From positions 309,425 to 373,424 of the forward strand of contig NZ_LISX01000002.1 in NCBI RefSeq assembly GCF_001905465.1: a DNA stretch of 64,000 bases, in the 5' to 3' direction. Source of the stretch: Kitasatospora sp. CB01950 (GTDB lineage Bacteria > Actinomycetota > Actinomycetes > Streptomycetales > Streptomycetaceae). The notes beneath the pieces are model-generated. The model did not search any database. It saw nothing but the letters and a program-made list of their open reading frames with translations, and was not told the origin of the DNA. Shown here one piece after another: positions 1 through 8,294 of the stretch (the stretch's first letter is position 1; every line of letters begins with the position of its first letter). Made by a program: the position numbers and the translations under genes.

Positions 1-2
1 CG

Positions 3-854
3 TGGTACCGCGGCCGCCGGCTGGTCGCCCTGGACGGCGCGATCCTCGACGTCCCGGACACCCAGCCGAACGCCGATCACTTCGGCCACTCCGTCCGCAC
101 CACCACCCAAGCCGCCCGTACCGCCGCCCGAGCCGCCACGAGGCCGCCGACCCGGCCCGCCGACGAGGAGTCCGTCAGCTACCCGCAGGCCCGCGTCAGC
201 GCCCTGGTCGAGTGCGGCACGGGCACCGCACTCACCGCTGACGTCGGGCCGCTGTCGACCCACGAGCGCGCCCTCGCCGAGGCCATCTACCCGACGCTGA
301 CCCGCGACATGATCGTCCTCGCCGATCGCGGCACCACCGACCCCGCGACCTGGCAGGCAGCCCTCGCGGGCGGCGCGGACCTGCTCTGGCAGGTGCCGTC
401 CCGTCTCCAACTCCCCTTCACCACACGGCTGGACGACGGCTCCCACCTGACCGCCCCGGCCGGCGAACCCGTCGGTACCGGCGGCCCCGCCCACCGCGCA
501 CAGGTCCGCGTCATCGACTTCGCCCTCGACACCGACCGTCGCAACGACCCGCCCCACCGGCTGATCACCTCCCTCCTCGACCCCGCCGACGCCCCGGCCG
601 CCGACCTCGCCGCCCGCTACGCCCACCAGTCCCGCAGCGGAACGGCGCTCGACCGCCTGACGCCGCCTCACCCGGCCCGCACGCTGCGCTCCCGCCACCC
701 CGACGGCATCGAGCAGGAGATCTTCGCCCTGCTGCTCCTCGACCGCGCCTTCCCCTCCGCCGGACCCTCCGCCGGGCCCGCCACCGCGCCCACCGCCGCC
801 GTCCCTGCCCAGGCAGCGCCGCCCACCGTGCAGGTAGTGTCCGCGCCCCACTGA
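3..854 (+). CDS. IS4-type DDE transposase, 5' end outside window
   Basis: The reading frame is open from the left edge to the stop at 852-854, so only the C-terminal ~283 residues are present. The DDE layout of IS4-type transposases is visible: a first Asp in ALDGAILDVPDT, a second Asp in VLADRG, and a Glu in the late helix IEQEIFALLL that follows the basic stretch LRSRHPDG, as in the YREL region of this family. The product would cut and join element ends. The N-terminal IS4 domain and the left inverted repeat must lie outside the window. I could not identify a right inverted repeat or target duplication after 854, so I cannot say whether the element is active. Confidence 0.85.
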   Translation, partial: WYRGRRLVALDGAILDVPDTQPNADHFGHSVRTTTQAARTAARAATRPPTRPADEESVSYPQARVSALVECGTGTALTADVGPLSTHERALAEAIYPTLTRDMIVLADRGTTDPATWQAALAGGADLLWQVPSRLQLPFTTRLDDGSHLTAPAGEPVGTGGPAHRAQVRVIDFALDTDRRNDPPHRLITSLLDPADAPAADLAARYAHQSRSGTALDRLTPPHPARTLRSRHPDGIEQEIFALLLLDRAFPSAGPSAGPATAPTAAVPAQAAPPTVQVVSAPH

Positions 855-1019
855 CACACCCCACTGACACGCCCTACCGACGCACCCGGGGGCGCGCCCG
901 GGGGACGGCGCGGTGTGGCCAATGTCGCACAGCGGATCTCCGCAGCTCGTGGGGGGTATGACGGTCGGCTGCAGGTAGGCTGCGGGCTGCCCGTCCCCCG
1001 AGCTGTGAGGAGTTTGCGC

Positions 1020-2297
1020 GTGTCTGCGATCACCGTGGTGGGGATCGGTGCGGACGGCTGGCCGGGGCTGTCCCCGGCCGCCCGGGAGGCACTGTGCGCG
1101 GCGGACGCGGTGCTGGGCGGGGCCCGGCAGTTGGCGCTGCTGCCGGGCGAGGTGACGGCGGAACGGGTGTCGTGGCCGTCGCCGTTGCGTCCGGCGGTGC
1201 CGGGGTTGCCGGACCGGCTCGCGGGACGGCGGCTGGTGGTGCTGGCGAGTGGCGATCCGATGTTCTACGGGATCGGGCGGACGCTGGTCGAGTGCGGCAT
1301 ACCGGCGTCCTCGCTGCGGGTGCTGCCGCATCCGTCCTCGGTGTCGCTGGCGTGCGCCCGGCTGGGCTGGGCGGTGGAGGAGACCGAGGTGGTGACGCTG
1401 GTCGGCCGCGCCCCGGAGACCCTGCACGCGGCGCTCTACCCGGGCCGCCGCATCCTGGTGCTGAGCGCGAACGCCTCGACTCCGGAGCTGGTGGCGAAGC
1501 TGCTGAGGGAACGCGGCTTCGGCCCGAGCCGGATCCGAGTGCTGGAGCAACTCGGCGGCCCCACCGAGGCGTTGCACGAGGGCGTGGCGGACGGCTGGTC
1601 GCTGCCGCCGGGCGATCCGCTGAACGTGCTGGCCATCGACTGCGCGGCCGCCGAACCGAACGCGCCGCGCCAGCAACTGACTTCCGGCCTGTGTGACGAA
1701 CTCTTCGAGTCCGACGGACAGTTGACGAAGCGTCACATTCGCGCGGCGACGCTCGCGGCGCTCGGTCCGGCCCCGGGCGAGCTGCTCTGGGACATCGGCG
1801 GCGGCTCCGGCTCGATCGGCATCGAATGGCTGCGGGCGCACCGCAGTTGCCGGGCGGTCAGTGTGGAGCGCGACCCGGTGCGGGTGGAGCGGATCGTCCG
1901 CAACGCGGCCGCCCTGGGGGTGCCGCGGCTGCGGGTGGTGCACGGCTCGGCGCCGGCGGCGCTGGCCGGACTGGACGTCCCCGACGCGGTGTTCGTCGGC
2001 GGCGGGCTGACCGTGCCGGGCGTGCTGGAGGCATGCTGGGCGGCGCTGCGGCCGGGTGGTCGACTGGTGGCGAACACGGTGACGCTGGAGTCGGAGGCGC
2101 TGCTGACGCAGTGGTACCGGCGCTGCGGCGGCGAGTTGGTGAAGCTGAGCGTCGCGCACGCGGTGCCGGTGGGCGGGTTCACGGGGTGGCGGCAGGCGAT
2201 GCCGGTGACGCAGTGGAGCGTCGTCAAGGACGGCGGCAAGGGCGACGGTGCCGGGACAGCCGGTGCGGTCGAGGAAGTCGGAGGAGCAGCGAAGTGA
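1020..2297 (+). CDS. cobL: Precorrin-6Y C5,15-methyltransferase (decarboxylating), CobL
   Basis: Cytosolic bifunctional cobalamin enzyme that methylates precorrin-6B at C5 and C15 and removes the C12 acetate carboxyl. The N-terminal ~200 residues are a CbiE-type uroporphyrinogen-methyltransferase fold (ITVVGIGADG near the start, LVVLASGDPMFYGIG in the middle). The C-terminal half is a CbiT-type class I methyltransferase with the SAM loop DIGGGSGSIG at residues ~258-267. At 425 aa it has the fused CobL length. I chose GTG 1020 because GTGAGGAG lies 7 nt upstream and the protein then begins at the conserved ITVVGIG; the frame stays open upstream to 915. The stop overlaps the cobM start by four bases, which implies translational coupling. 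Confidence 0.95.
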   Translation: MSAITVVGIGADGWPGLSPAAREALCAADAVLGGARQLALLPGEVTAERVSWPSPLRPAVPGLPDRLAGRRLVVLASGDPMFYGIGRTLVECGIPASSLRVLPHPSSVSLACARLGWAVEETEVVTLVGRAPETLHAALYPGRRILVLSANASTPELVAKLLRERGFGPSRIRVLEQLGGPTEALHEGVADGWSLPPGDPLNVLAIDCAAAEPNAPRQQLTSGLCDELFESDGQLTKRHIRAATLAALGPAPGELLWDIGGGSGSIGIEWLRAHRSCRAVSVERDPVRVERIVRNAAALGVPRLRVVHGSAPAALAGLDVPDAVFVGGGLTVPGVLEACWAALRPGGRLVANTVTLESEALLTQWYRRCGGELVKLSVAHAVPVGGFTGWRQAMPVTQWSVVKDGGKGDGAGTAGAVEEVGGAAK

Positions 2298-3034
2298 CGG
2301 TCTTTTTCATCGGCGCCGGTCCAGGCGCGGCCGATCTGATCACGGTGCGCGGTCAGCGCACGTTGGCGAGCTGCGGGGTGTGCCTGTACGCGGGGAGCCT
2401 GGTGCCGCAGGAGTTGCTGGCGGACTGCCCACCGGGGGCGCGTCTGGTGGACACCGCGAACCTCGACCTCGACCAGATCATGGCGGAGATCGTCCGGGCG
2501 CACGGCGAGGGCCAGGACGTGGCGCGGCTGCACTCGGGCGATCCGTCGGTGTTCTCGGCGATGGCGGAGCAGATGCGTCGCCTGGACGCGGCGGACATCC
2601 CGTACGAGGTGGTGCCGGGCGTTCCGGCGTTCGCGGCGGCCGCGGCGGCGCTGAAGCGGGAGTTGACGGTCCCGACGGTCGGGCAGACGGTGATCCTGAC
2701 CCGGGTGGCCCGGCAGGCGACGCCGATGCCGCCCGGCGAGGATCTGTCCGTCCTCGGCAAGAGCGGCGCGCTCCTCGTTCTGCACCTGGCGGCCCGTTAC
2801 GTGGACAGCATCGTCGAGGAACTCCTCCCCCACTACGGCCCGGACTGCCCGGCCGCAGTGGTGGCGATGGCCAGCCGCCCCGACGAGCTGGTCCTGCGCG
2901 GCACCCTCGGCGACATCGCCGTCCAGGTGAAGGCCGCGGGCGTGCTCCGCACCGCGGTCATCATCGTCGGCCGCACCCTGGCGGCGACGGAATTCCGCGA
3001 CAGCCACCTGTACTCCACCACCCGCAGCCGGTAG
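2294..3034 (+). CDS. cobM: Precorrin-4 C11-methyltransferase, CobM
   Basis: SAM-dependent methyltransferase that converts precorrin-4 to precorrin-5 in aerobic corrin synthesis. At 246 aa it is full length for the family. Visible motifs are the N-terminal FFIGAGPGAADLIT, the loop GDPSVFSAM, and VVPGVPAFAAAAA, all diagnostic of CobM/CbiF. The start is the GTG that overlaps the cobL stop (GTGA), preceded by GGAGGAGC. The cob run stops here: the next ~6.5 kb encodes an unrelated catabolic cluster before cobK resumes. CbiF, the anaerobic counterpart, is the alternative name, but the company of cobG and cobN supports CobM. Confidence 0.95.
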   Translation: MTVFFIGAGPGAADLITVRGQRTLASCGVCLYAGSLVPQELLADCPPGARLVDTANLDLDQIMAEIVRAHGEGQDVARLHSGDPSVFSAMAEQMRRLDAADIPYEVVPGVPAFAAAAAALKRELTVPTVGQTVILTRVARQATPMPPGEDLSVLGKSGALLVLHLAARYVDSIVEELLPHYGPDCPAAVVAMASRPDELVLRGTLGDIAVQVKAAGVLRTAVIIVGRTLAATEFRDSHLYSTTRSR

Positions 3035-3142
3035 GCCGACCGCAGCGGGTAAGCGCTTTCCCGTTCCACCCCGCCGGCAGGTCCAGGCAACGGGTAAGCG
3101 CTTTCCCGCCCCCGGCGGGCGGCCCAGCACTCGGCCCGGCAA
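3035..3142. other. cobM/aldolase convergent spacer with two copies of AAGCGCTTTCCC
   Basis: This 108-bp gap between two converging genes holds two copies of AAGCGCTTTCCC (3051-3062 and 3096-3107), 45 bp apart and in the same orientation, each preceded by CGGGT. The second is followed by a short GC hairpin (CCCGCC/GGCGGG) that might help termination. The motif recurs elsewhere in the window inside genes; see the findings. Confidence 0.6.
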
Positions 3143-3772
3143 TCAGCCCAGCGAGGCGACGAAGGCCTTGGCCCGGCGGGTGATTTCGGCCCAGTCGCCG
3201 GCAGCGACGGTCTGCGGGGGGACGACGTCGGTGCCGGCGCAGACGGCGAGGGCGCCGTTGTCGAGGAAGGCCTTGGCGTTGGTGGCGTTGACGCCGCCGG
3301 AGGCGACCAGGGGGACGTCGGGGTAGGGGCCGCGGAGGTCCTTGAAGTAGCCGGGGCCGAAGGTCTTGGCGGGGAAGATCTTGACGGCGGCGGCGCCGAG
3401 GTCAAGGGCTTCGGCGACCTCGCTGGGGGTCAGGGCACCCATGACGACGGGGATTTCGGCGGCGCGGGCGGTGGCGGCGACGACAGGCCGCAGGCCGGGG
3501 GTGACGAGGAACTGGGCGCCGGCGTCGATGCCTTCGCGGGCCTGTTCGGCGGTGAGGACGGTGCCGACGCCGATCCGACAGCCGGCCTTCGCGGCGGCGG
3601 CGACGTGGCGGGTCACGTCCGGTGTGGTGAAGGTGAGTTCGGTCCACTCGATGCCGCCTGCGGCGAGTGCTTCGCAGAGGGCGACCGCGTCGGGGATCTC
3701 CGGTGCGCGTACCACGGCTATCACGGGCTGTGCGGCCAACGCGGCGCGCAGATCGGTCACTTCGGTTCCCAT
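3143..3772 (-). CDS. KDPG-type aldolase (2-keto-3-deoxy-6-phosphogluconate/4-hydroxy-2-oxoglutarate aldolase)
   Basis: Class I aldolase of the Eda family, cleaving 2-keto-3-deoxy-6-phosphogluconate to pyruvate and glyceraldehyde-3-phosphate. The 209-aa protein has the Schiff-base lysine in AAVKIFPAKTFG (Lys131), the catalytic Glu45 in WTELTFTT, and the phosphate-binding loop VASGGVN. The Arg of the enterobacterial LRT motif is replaced (TFTT), so the exact 2-keto-3-deoxy acid is uncertain. I took ATG 3772 because CAGGAG sits 8 nt upstream; the frame extends 12 codons further without a better site. It lies downstream of the deacylase gene on the same strand after a 114-bp gap filled with short repeats, and would complete the pathway begun by the KDG-type kinase at 7182. 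Confidence 0.88.
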   Translation of the reverse strand: MGTEVTDLRAALAAQPVIAVVRAPEIPDAVALCEALAAGGIEWTELTFTTPDVTRHVAAAAKAGCRIGVGTVLTAEQAREGIDAGAQFLVTPGLRPVVAATARAAEIPVVMGALTPSEVAEALDLGAAAVKIFPAKTFGPGYFKDLRGPYPDVPLVASGGVNATNAKAFLDNGALAVCAGTDVVPPQTVAAGDWAEITRRAKAFVASLG

Positions 3773-3839
3773 GTCTCCAACTCCTGGTGTTTCACAAGCC
3801 TGTGGCACCCGCTCGGGGCACCGATTGCACAGCGGGCGC

Positions 3840-3898
3840 GGTCAGTCCCCCGACGGTCAGTCCCCCGACGGTCAGTCCCCCGGCGGTCAGTCCCCGGC
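3840..3898. repeat. 15-bp tandem repeat (GGTCAGTCCCCCGAC), ~4 copies
   Basis: Four near-identical 15-bp units are stacked here; the last two differ slightly (GGC for GAC, then a shorter unit). On the minus strand each unit contains ACTGA, so the deacylase stop codon (3887-3889) is itself duplicated in every copy. The array therefore looks like slippage that began at the gene's 3' end. It fills most of the gap between the deacylase and aldolase genes. Confidence 0.75.
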
Positions 3899-5500
3899 GG
3901 CCCGCACCAGCCCGTCGGCGTCGCGTCGCAGGGCGCGGCCGGCCAGGTCGCCGGTGGGTTTGCCGTCGGTGAGGGCGGCGATGCCGCCGAGCAGGACGTG
4001 GGCGATGCCTTCGGCGGGGCGACGGGGGTGGTCGAAAGTGGCGGTGTCGCGGACGGTCTCCGGGTCGAAGAGGACCAGGTCGGCGTGGTGGCCGGGACGG
4101 ATCAGTCCGCGTCGGTCGAGGCGCAGCCGGCGGGCGGGTCGGCCGGTCATCCGGGCGATGGCCTGTTCGAGGGTGAGAACGCCCAAGTCCCGGCTGTAGT
4201 GGGCGAGGTAGCGCGGGAAGGTGCCCCAGGCGCGGGGGTGGGGTCGGGCGCCGACGAGCAGGCCGTCGCTGCCGACGGTGTGCGCGGGGTGCCGCATGAT
4301 GGCGCGGACGTTCTCCTCGTGGCCGACGTGCTGGAGGATGGTGGTGCCCAACTGGTCGGCGAGCAGGAGGCCGAAGAACACTTCGGTGCCGGTGCGGCCC
4401 TGTTCGGCGGCGAGTTCGGAGATCTTCCGGCCGACGACGGCGGTGAGGGCGGTGTTGCGGACGCCGGAGATCTGGATGGTGTCCCAGTCGGTGACGACGC
4501 CGTGGCAGCCGTCGCTGCCGTGTTCTTCGACGTCGGTGCGGATGCGGTCCCGCGCGGCGGGGTCTGCGAGGCGGCCGAGGGTGGCTTCGGGTCCGCCTTC
4601 GGTGGCCCAACTGGGCAGCAGGGCGGCCAGGGTGGTGGAGCCGGGCAGGTAGGGGTAGCTGTCGAGGGTGACGTCGATGCCGTCGGCGAGGGCGCTGTCG
4701 ACCAGGGCGAGGAATTCGCCGGCGCGGCCTTCGTTGACGCCGAAGTTCATGGTGGCGTGGGTGAGGTGCAGCGGGCAGCCGGATCGCCGGGAGATCTCCA
4801 CCATCTCCGCGTAGCCTTCCAACGCGCCCGCGCCGTAGGAGCGTTGGTGGGGTGCGTGGTAGCCGCCGCGGGCGGCGACGAGGCGGCAGAGTTCGACGAG
4901 TTCGGCGGTGTCGGCGTACATGCCGGGGGTGTAGGTGAGGCCGGTGGACATGCCGACCGCGCCGTCGGCTAGCGCCTGGTCCAACAGGGCCCGCATCCGG
5001 TCGAGTTCGTCCTCGGTCGGCGGTCGGTTGTCCCACCCCATGGCGAGGGTCCGGATGGTGCCGTGCGGGGCGAGGTAGCAGGCGTGGGCGCCGATGCCGC
5101 CGTCGAGGCGGTCGAGGTACTGGGCGACGGTGCGCCAGTTCCAGTCGAAGTCGTCGGGGTCGCCGTTCCAGCCCGCGAGTTGGCGGCGCAGTGCGACGAG
5201 GGTGATGTCGTCGACGGGGGCGTAGGACAGTCCGTCCTGGCCGAGGACGTCGAGGGTGACGCCCTGGGTGATGCGGGACGGGTGGTCGGGTTCGACGAGC
5301 AGGTTGAGGTCGGAGTGGGCGTGCAGGTCGATGAAGCCGGGGGCGAGGACGAGGCCGTCGGCGTCGATGGTGCGGCGGGCGGTGAGGCCGTGGCCCACCT
5401 CGTCGATGCGGCCGTCGGCGTCGATGGTGACGTCGGCGCGGTAGCGGTCGGCGCCGGTGCCGTCGATGACGGTGGCGGCGCGCAGCAGCAGGTCGGGCAT
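3887..5500 (-). CDS. N-acyl-D-amino-acid deacylase (D-aminoacylase family amidohydrolase)
   Basis: Metal-dependent TIM-barrel amidohydrolase of 537 aa, the usual D-aminoacylase length. It should hydrolyse an N-acyl group from a D-configured amine acid. Visible are the metal motif PGFIDLHAHSD (about residues 54-64), conserved histidines in YHAPHQRSYG and LHLTHATM, the late metal Asp in HTVGSDGLL, and the C-terminal return to the small beta domain (LIRPGHHADLVLFD). ATG 5500 shares its A with the stop of the upstream PLP enzyme (TGATG), so the two are translationally coupled. With the kinase, aldolase and RidA of this cluster, an N-acyl-D-glucosaminate is a plausible substrate; plain N-acyl-D-amino acids remain possible. 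Confidence 0.9.
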   Translation of the reverse strand: MPDLLLRAATVIDGTGADRYRADVTIDADGRIDEVGHGLTARRTIDADGLVLAPGFIDLHAHSDLNLLVEPDHPSRITQGVTLDVLGQDGLSYAPVDDITLVALRRQLAGWNGDPDDFDWNWRTVAQYLDRLDGGIGAHACYLAPHGTIRTLAMGWDNRPPTEDELDRMRALLDQALADGAVGMSTGLTYTPGMYADTAELVELCRLVAARGGYHAPHQRSYGAGALEGYAEMVEISRRSGCPLHLTHATMNFGVNEGRAGEFLALVDSALADGIDVTLDSYPYLPGSTTLAALLPSWATEGGPEATLGRLADPAARDRIRTDVEEHGSDGCHGVVTDWDTIQISGVRNTALTAVVGRKISELAAEQGRTGTEVFFGLLLADQLGTTILQHVGHEENVRAIMRHPAHTVGSDGLLVGARPHPRAWGTFPRYLAHYSRDLGVLTLEQAIARMTGRPARRLRLDRRGLIRPGHHADLVLFDPETVRDTATFDHPRRPAEGIAHVLLGGIAALTDGKPTGDLAGRALRRDADGLVRAAGD

Positions 5501-6930
5501 CAGAAGTACGTCCTCACCAGGTCGACCACGCGCGGGTGTTGGGCGTCGGCGTGGTCGAGGACGGGGATGAGGTTCCACTTGTCGAAGGCGGTGCAGGGGT
5601 GGGAGAGGCCGAGTCGGACGACGGCGCCGATCGGGGCGTGTTCGCCGGCGCCGCGCAGGAAGGTGTGCTGGTCGTTCAGTGCGGTGACTTCGGCGTCCTT
5701 CAATGCGCCCGTGCCGCGGACGAGTTGGGGTTCGGGGAGGCCTTCGTCGAACGGCAGGTCGCGCTTTCCGGCGTCCAGCAGGGCGAGTTGGGGTTCGGGG
5801 TGGGACACGACGCGGGCCCAGCCGTGCATGGCGGAGTGCAGGGGGGTGGCGCCGGTGGTGCGGGCGAGGGGGGAGATGCCGCGGTAGAAGCCGTCGTCGT
5901 GGGCGAGGTAGGCACCGGCCCGGACGATGACCGTGGTGCCGGGGAACTCGCTTGCGAGGGGGGTGAGTTCTTCGGCGACGGTGTCGAAGTAGGCGCTGCC
6001 GCCGGCGGTGACGACGGGGGTGGCGGTGGGGTAGTCGGGGGCGAGGCGGCGGTGCAGTTCGGCGAGGTCGCGCAGGTAGTCGCGGACGGCGGCGAGTGCG
6101 GTGTCGGAGGCGTCGTGGGCGAGGGCGCCTTCGTAGCCGCCGACGCCGGCCAGGCGGAGGGTGGGGGCGGCGTGCACGGCCGCGGCGACGTCGAGGGCGG
6201 CGGGGATGCCGCGGGCGCCGGTGCGGCCGCCGGGGCCGCCGAGTTCGACCAGGACCTCGACGGGCCGGCGGGCTCCGGCGGCGCGCAGGGCGGCGTCCAT
6301 CTGCCGGACGCTGTCGGCGGAGTCGACCCAGGAGGCGAAGGCGAAGTCGGGGTCGTGGTCGAGTTCGGCGGCGAGCCAGGCGAGGCCGGCGGGGTCGAGC
6401 AGGGTGTTGGCGAGCAGCAGGCGCTGAACGCCGAAGGCGCGGGCGACGCGCAGCTGGGGCAGGTTGGCGAGGGTGATGGCGTGGGCGCCGGCGGCGAGTT
6501 GGGCCTGCCAGAGGGCGGGGGCCATGGTGGTTTTGCCGTGCGGGGCGAGCAGGACGCCGGTCTCGCGGCACCAGGCGGCCATGGTGTGCAGGTTGTGGTC
6601 GAGGGCGGCGGCGTCGAGGGTGAGCAGCGGAGTGCCGAGGCCGTCGAGGGTGGGGCCGGTGGCGAGCCAGTCGCGGACGGTGCGGCCCGAGGCGTCGGCG
6701 GGGGCGGCCTTGAAGCGCCAGTCGAGCACTTCGTCGGCGAGGGCGGCGACGGCGGCGGTGTCGATACCGGGCCCGTGGACGGGGTCGGCGAAGAAGACGG
6801 GTTCCGCGGAGGGAACGGGTTCCGCGGAGGGGGCATGCCCGGCGGAAGGAACGGGCCCGGCGGAGGAGGCGGGCTCCTCGGCGGAGCGGTGTCCGGTGTG
6901 CTGGTGCTGGTGTGCTGCCGTGTCACCCAT
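5500..6930 (-). CDS. Fold-type III PLP deaminase/dehydratase (D-serine dehydratase/D-threonine aldolase-like)
   Basis: The PLP lysine lies in APHGKTTMAP (Lys133) at the start of an alanine-racemase-like barrel. The C-terminal beta domain ends with SHPCTAFDKW, the His/Cys metal pair of D-serine-dehydratase-like enzymes. Such enzymes eliminate ammonia from D-amino acids or D-glucosaminate through an enamine intermediate. The first gene of the minus-strand operon, it overlaps the deacylase by one base. ATG 6930 has GGAGG 11 nt upstream; the frame stays open to 7035 without a better site. The first ~45 residues are low-complexity (repeats of SAEPVPSAEPV) and look like a lineage-specific extension. 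Family certain, substrate inferred from neighbours. Confidence 0.82.
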   Translation of the reverse strand: MGDTAAHQHQHTGHRSAEEPASSAGPVPSAGHAPSAEPVPSAEPVFFADPVHGPGIDTAAVAALADEVLDWRFKAAPADASGRTVRDWLATGPTLDGLGTPLLTLDAAALDHNLHTMAAWCRETGVLLAPHGKTTMAPALWQAQLAAGAHAITLANLPQLRVARAFGVQRLLLANTLLDPAGLAWLAAELDHDPDFAFASWVDSADSVRQMDAALRAAGARRPVEVLVELGGPGGRTGARGIPAALDVAAAVHAAPTLRLAGVGGYEGALAHDASDTALAAVRDYLRDLAELHRRLAPDYPTATPVVTAGGSAYFDTVAEELTPLASEFPGTTVIVRAGAYLAHDDGFYRGISPLARTTGATPLHSAMHGWARVVSHPEPQLALLDAGKRDLPFDEGLPEPQLVRGTGALKDAEVTALNDQHTFLRGAGEHAPIGAVVRLGLSHPCTAFDKWNLIPVLDHADAQHPRVVDLVRTYF

Positions 6931-6977
6931 GGCTGTCCCTGCCTCCGTTCCGGTCCCGGCTCGCCCGGCGAACTGGG

Positions 6978-7013
6978 ATGTTGCAACATGCGCAACCTCT
7001 ATTGCGCATGTTG
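6978..7013. promoter_or_regulatory. Composite palindromic operator in the divergent promoter
   Basis: CAACATGCGCAA (6984-6995) and TTGCGCATGTTG (7002-7013) form a perfect 12-bp inverted repeat with a 6-bp spacer. The left arm also pairs with upstream bases to make a second perfect palindrome, ATGTTGCAACAT (6978-6989). Three ATGTTG/CAACAT half-sites therefore lie in 36 bp. The site sits ~50 bp before the PLP enzyme start and ~170 bp before the kinase start. The IclR protein encoded at 8291 is the obvious candidate ligand, as IclR regulators often control the operon that encodes them. Confidence 0.75.
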
Positions 7014-7181
7014 GTGTTACGGTTCTAGCATTCACGCCGGACGGCGGTCAACGGACCGCGACGCGGCCCGTCCACCCTCCCACCTGGTACGCAGCGCCCG
7101 GACTCACCGCCGAGCACCGGCCGCGCGGGCCGTCGTGGCGGGAGCGGGGGGCGCGGGCCCGAGGGTGAGGGAGCGGGATTG

Positions 7182-8294
7182 ATGGCGGATCAGGACGGCG
7201 GGGCGGCGACCGCCCGGGCGGTGTGCCTGGGCGAGTCGATGGCGGTGCTGCTGCCCGACCGGCCGGGACCGTTCGAGGCCGTCGGCGCGTTCCGGCCCTC
7301 GGTGGGCGGCGCGGAGTCCAATGTCGCTTCGGCGCTCGCGGCGCTGGGGGTGCCGACCGCGTGGATCAGCCGGGTCGGCGCGGACGGCTTCGGGCGCCGG
7401 CTGACCGGCGACCTGGCGGCGGCGGGCGTGGACGTCTCCGCGGTCGCGGTGGACCCGCACCGGCCGACCGGCGTCTACCTGAAGGAGACCGGCGGCTCCG
7501 GCCTCCCGCACGACCTCGGCGCGGGCCGCTCCCGCCTGCACTACTACCGCACCGGGTCGGCGGCCTCCGCGCTCTCCCCCGCCCTGCTGGACGACCCGGC
7601 AGCGGCCGCGCTGCTCGACCGGGCCCCGCTGCTGCACCTGACGGGCATCACGCCCGCCCTGTCGGACGACTGCCTGGCCCTGGTGCGCGCACTGCTGGCC
7701 CGCCGCCGGCCGGGTCGGCTGGTCTCCTTCGACCTCAACTGGCGTCCGGCGCTGTGGCGCCGGCGCGACCCGTCGGTGCTGCCGGCCCTGCTGGACGCCG
7801 CCGACGTGCTGCTGCTCGGCGCGGACGAGGCCGAGGACGCGTTCGGCACCGGCGATCCGGCCGCACTGAGAAAGCGCTTTCCCTCTCCCTCCGTGCTGGT
7901 CGTCAAGGACGCCGGACACCTCGTCACCGCGCTCGACCGGGACGGCGGTGCGGTCACCGAGGCCGCGCTCGCCGTGGAGGTGGTCGAGCCGACCGGCGCG
8001 GGCGACGCCTTCGCGGCCGGCTACCTGGCCGGCACCCTGCGCGGACTCGACCAGCGTTCCCGGCTGCGGCTCGGCCACCTGTCGGCGGCCAGTGCGCTGA
8101 CCGCGCCCGCCGACCACGGCACGCCGCCGGATGCCCGTACGGTGGCCGCGCTGCTCGCCGCCGACGAGCGGGCCTGGGCGGCGACCCGGGTCTGCGTGTC
8201 CGGCATCACCTCCCCCGCGCTCGACTCGGCGGTCGTCGGGCCGCGTAGCCTCCCCGAAGCCCTCGAAACCCTCGGAACATCGGGACACCCATGA
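7182..8294 (+). CDS. PfkB-family sugar kinase, probable 2-keto-3-deoxygluconate kinase
   Basis: Ribokinase/PfkB fold, 370 aa. Visible are the substrate-binding SVGGAESNVASALAALG near residue 35, VSFDLNWRP in the middle, and the anion hole/catalytic motif EPTGAGDAFAAG near residue 270 whose Asp is the base. The GAESNVA variant and the company of a KDPG-type aldolase suggest KDG kinase, producing KDPG. ATG 7182 follows GAGGGAGCGGGATTG; an in-frame TTG lies one codon upstream. The stop region overlaps the iclR start (ATGA). A copy of AAGCGCTTTCCC at 7872-7883 is read as K-R-F-P and brings the rare codons AGA, TTT and TCT nearby. Another 2-keto-aldonate kinase cannot be excluded. Confidence 0.82.
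   Translation: MADQDGGAATARAVCLGESMAVLLPDRPGPFEAVGAFRPSVGGAESNVASALAALGVPTAWISRVGADGFGRRLTGDLAAAGVDVSAVAVDPHRPTGVYLKETGGSGLPHDLGAGRSRLHYYRTGSAASALSPALLDDPAAAALLDRAPLLHLTGITPALSDDCLALVRALLARRRPGRLVSFDLNWRPALWRRRDPSVLPALLDAADVLLLGADEAEDAFGTGDPAALRKRFPSPSVLVVKDAGHLVTALDRDGGAVTEAALAVEVVEPTGAGDAFAAGYLAGTLRGLDQRSRLRLGHLSAASALTAPADHGTPPDARTVAALLAADERAWAATRVCVSGITSPALDSAVVGPRSLPEALETLGTSGHP

Noticed and set aside
3-3142. IS element ends bounding a mobile island with cobL-cobM
   Set aside because: No inverted repeat, target duplication or second element could be found; only the transposase 3' part is visible.
5536-7182. Plus-strand open frame opposite the PLP enzyme
   Set aside because: Gly/Val/Glu-biased antisense composition, while the minus strand shows the PLP lysine and metal motifs.
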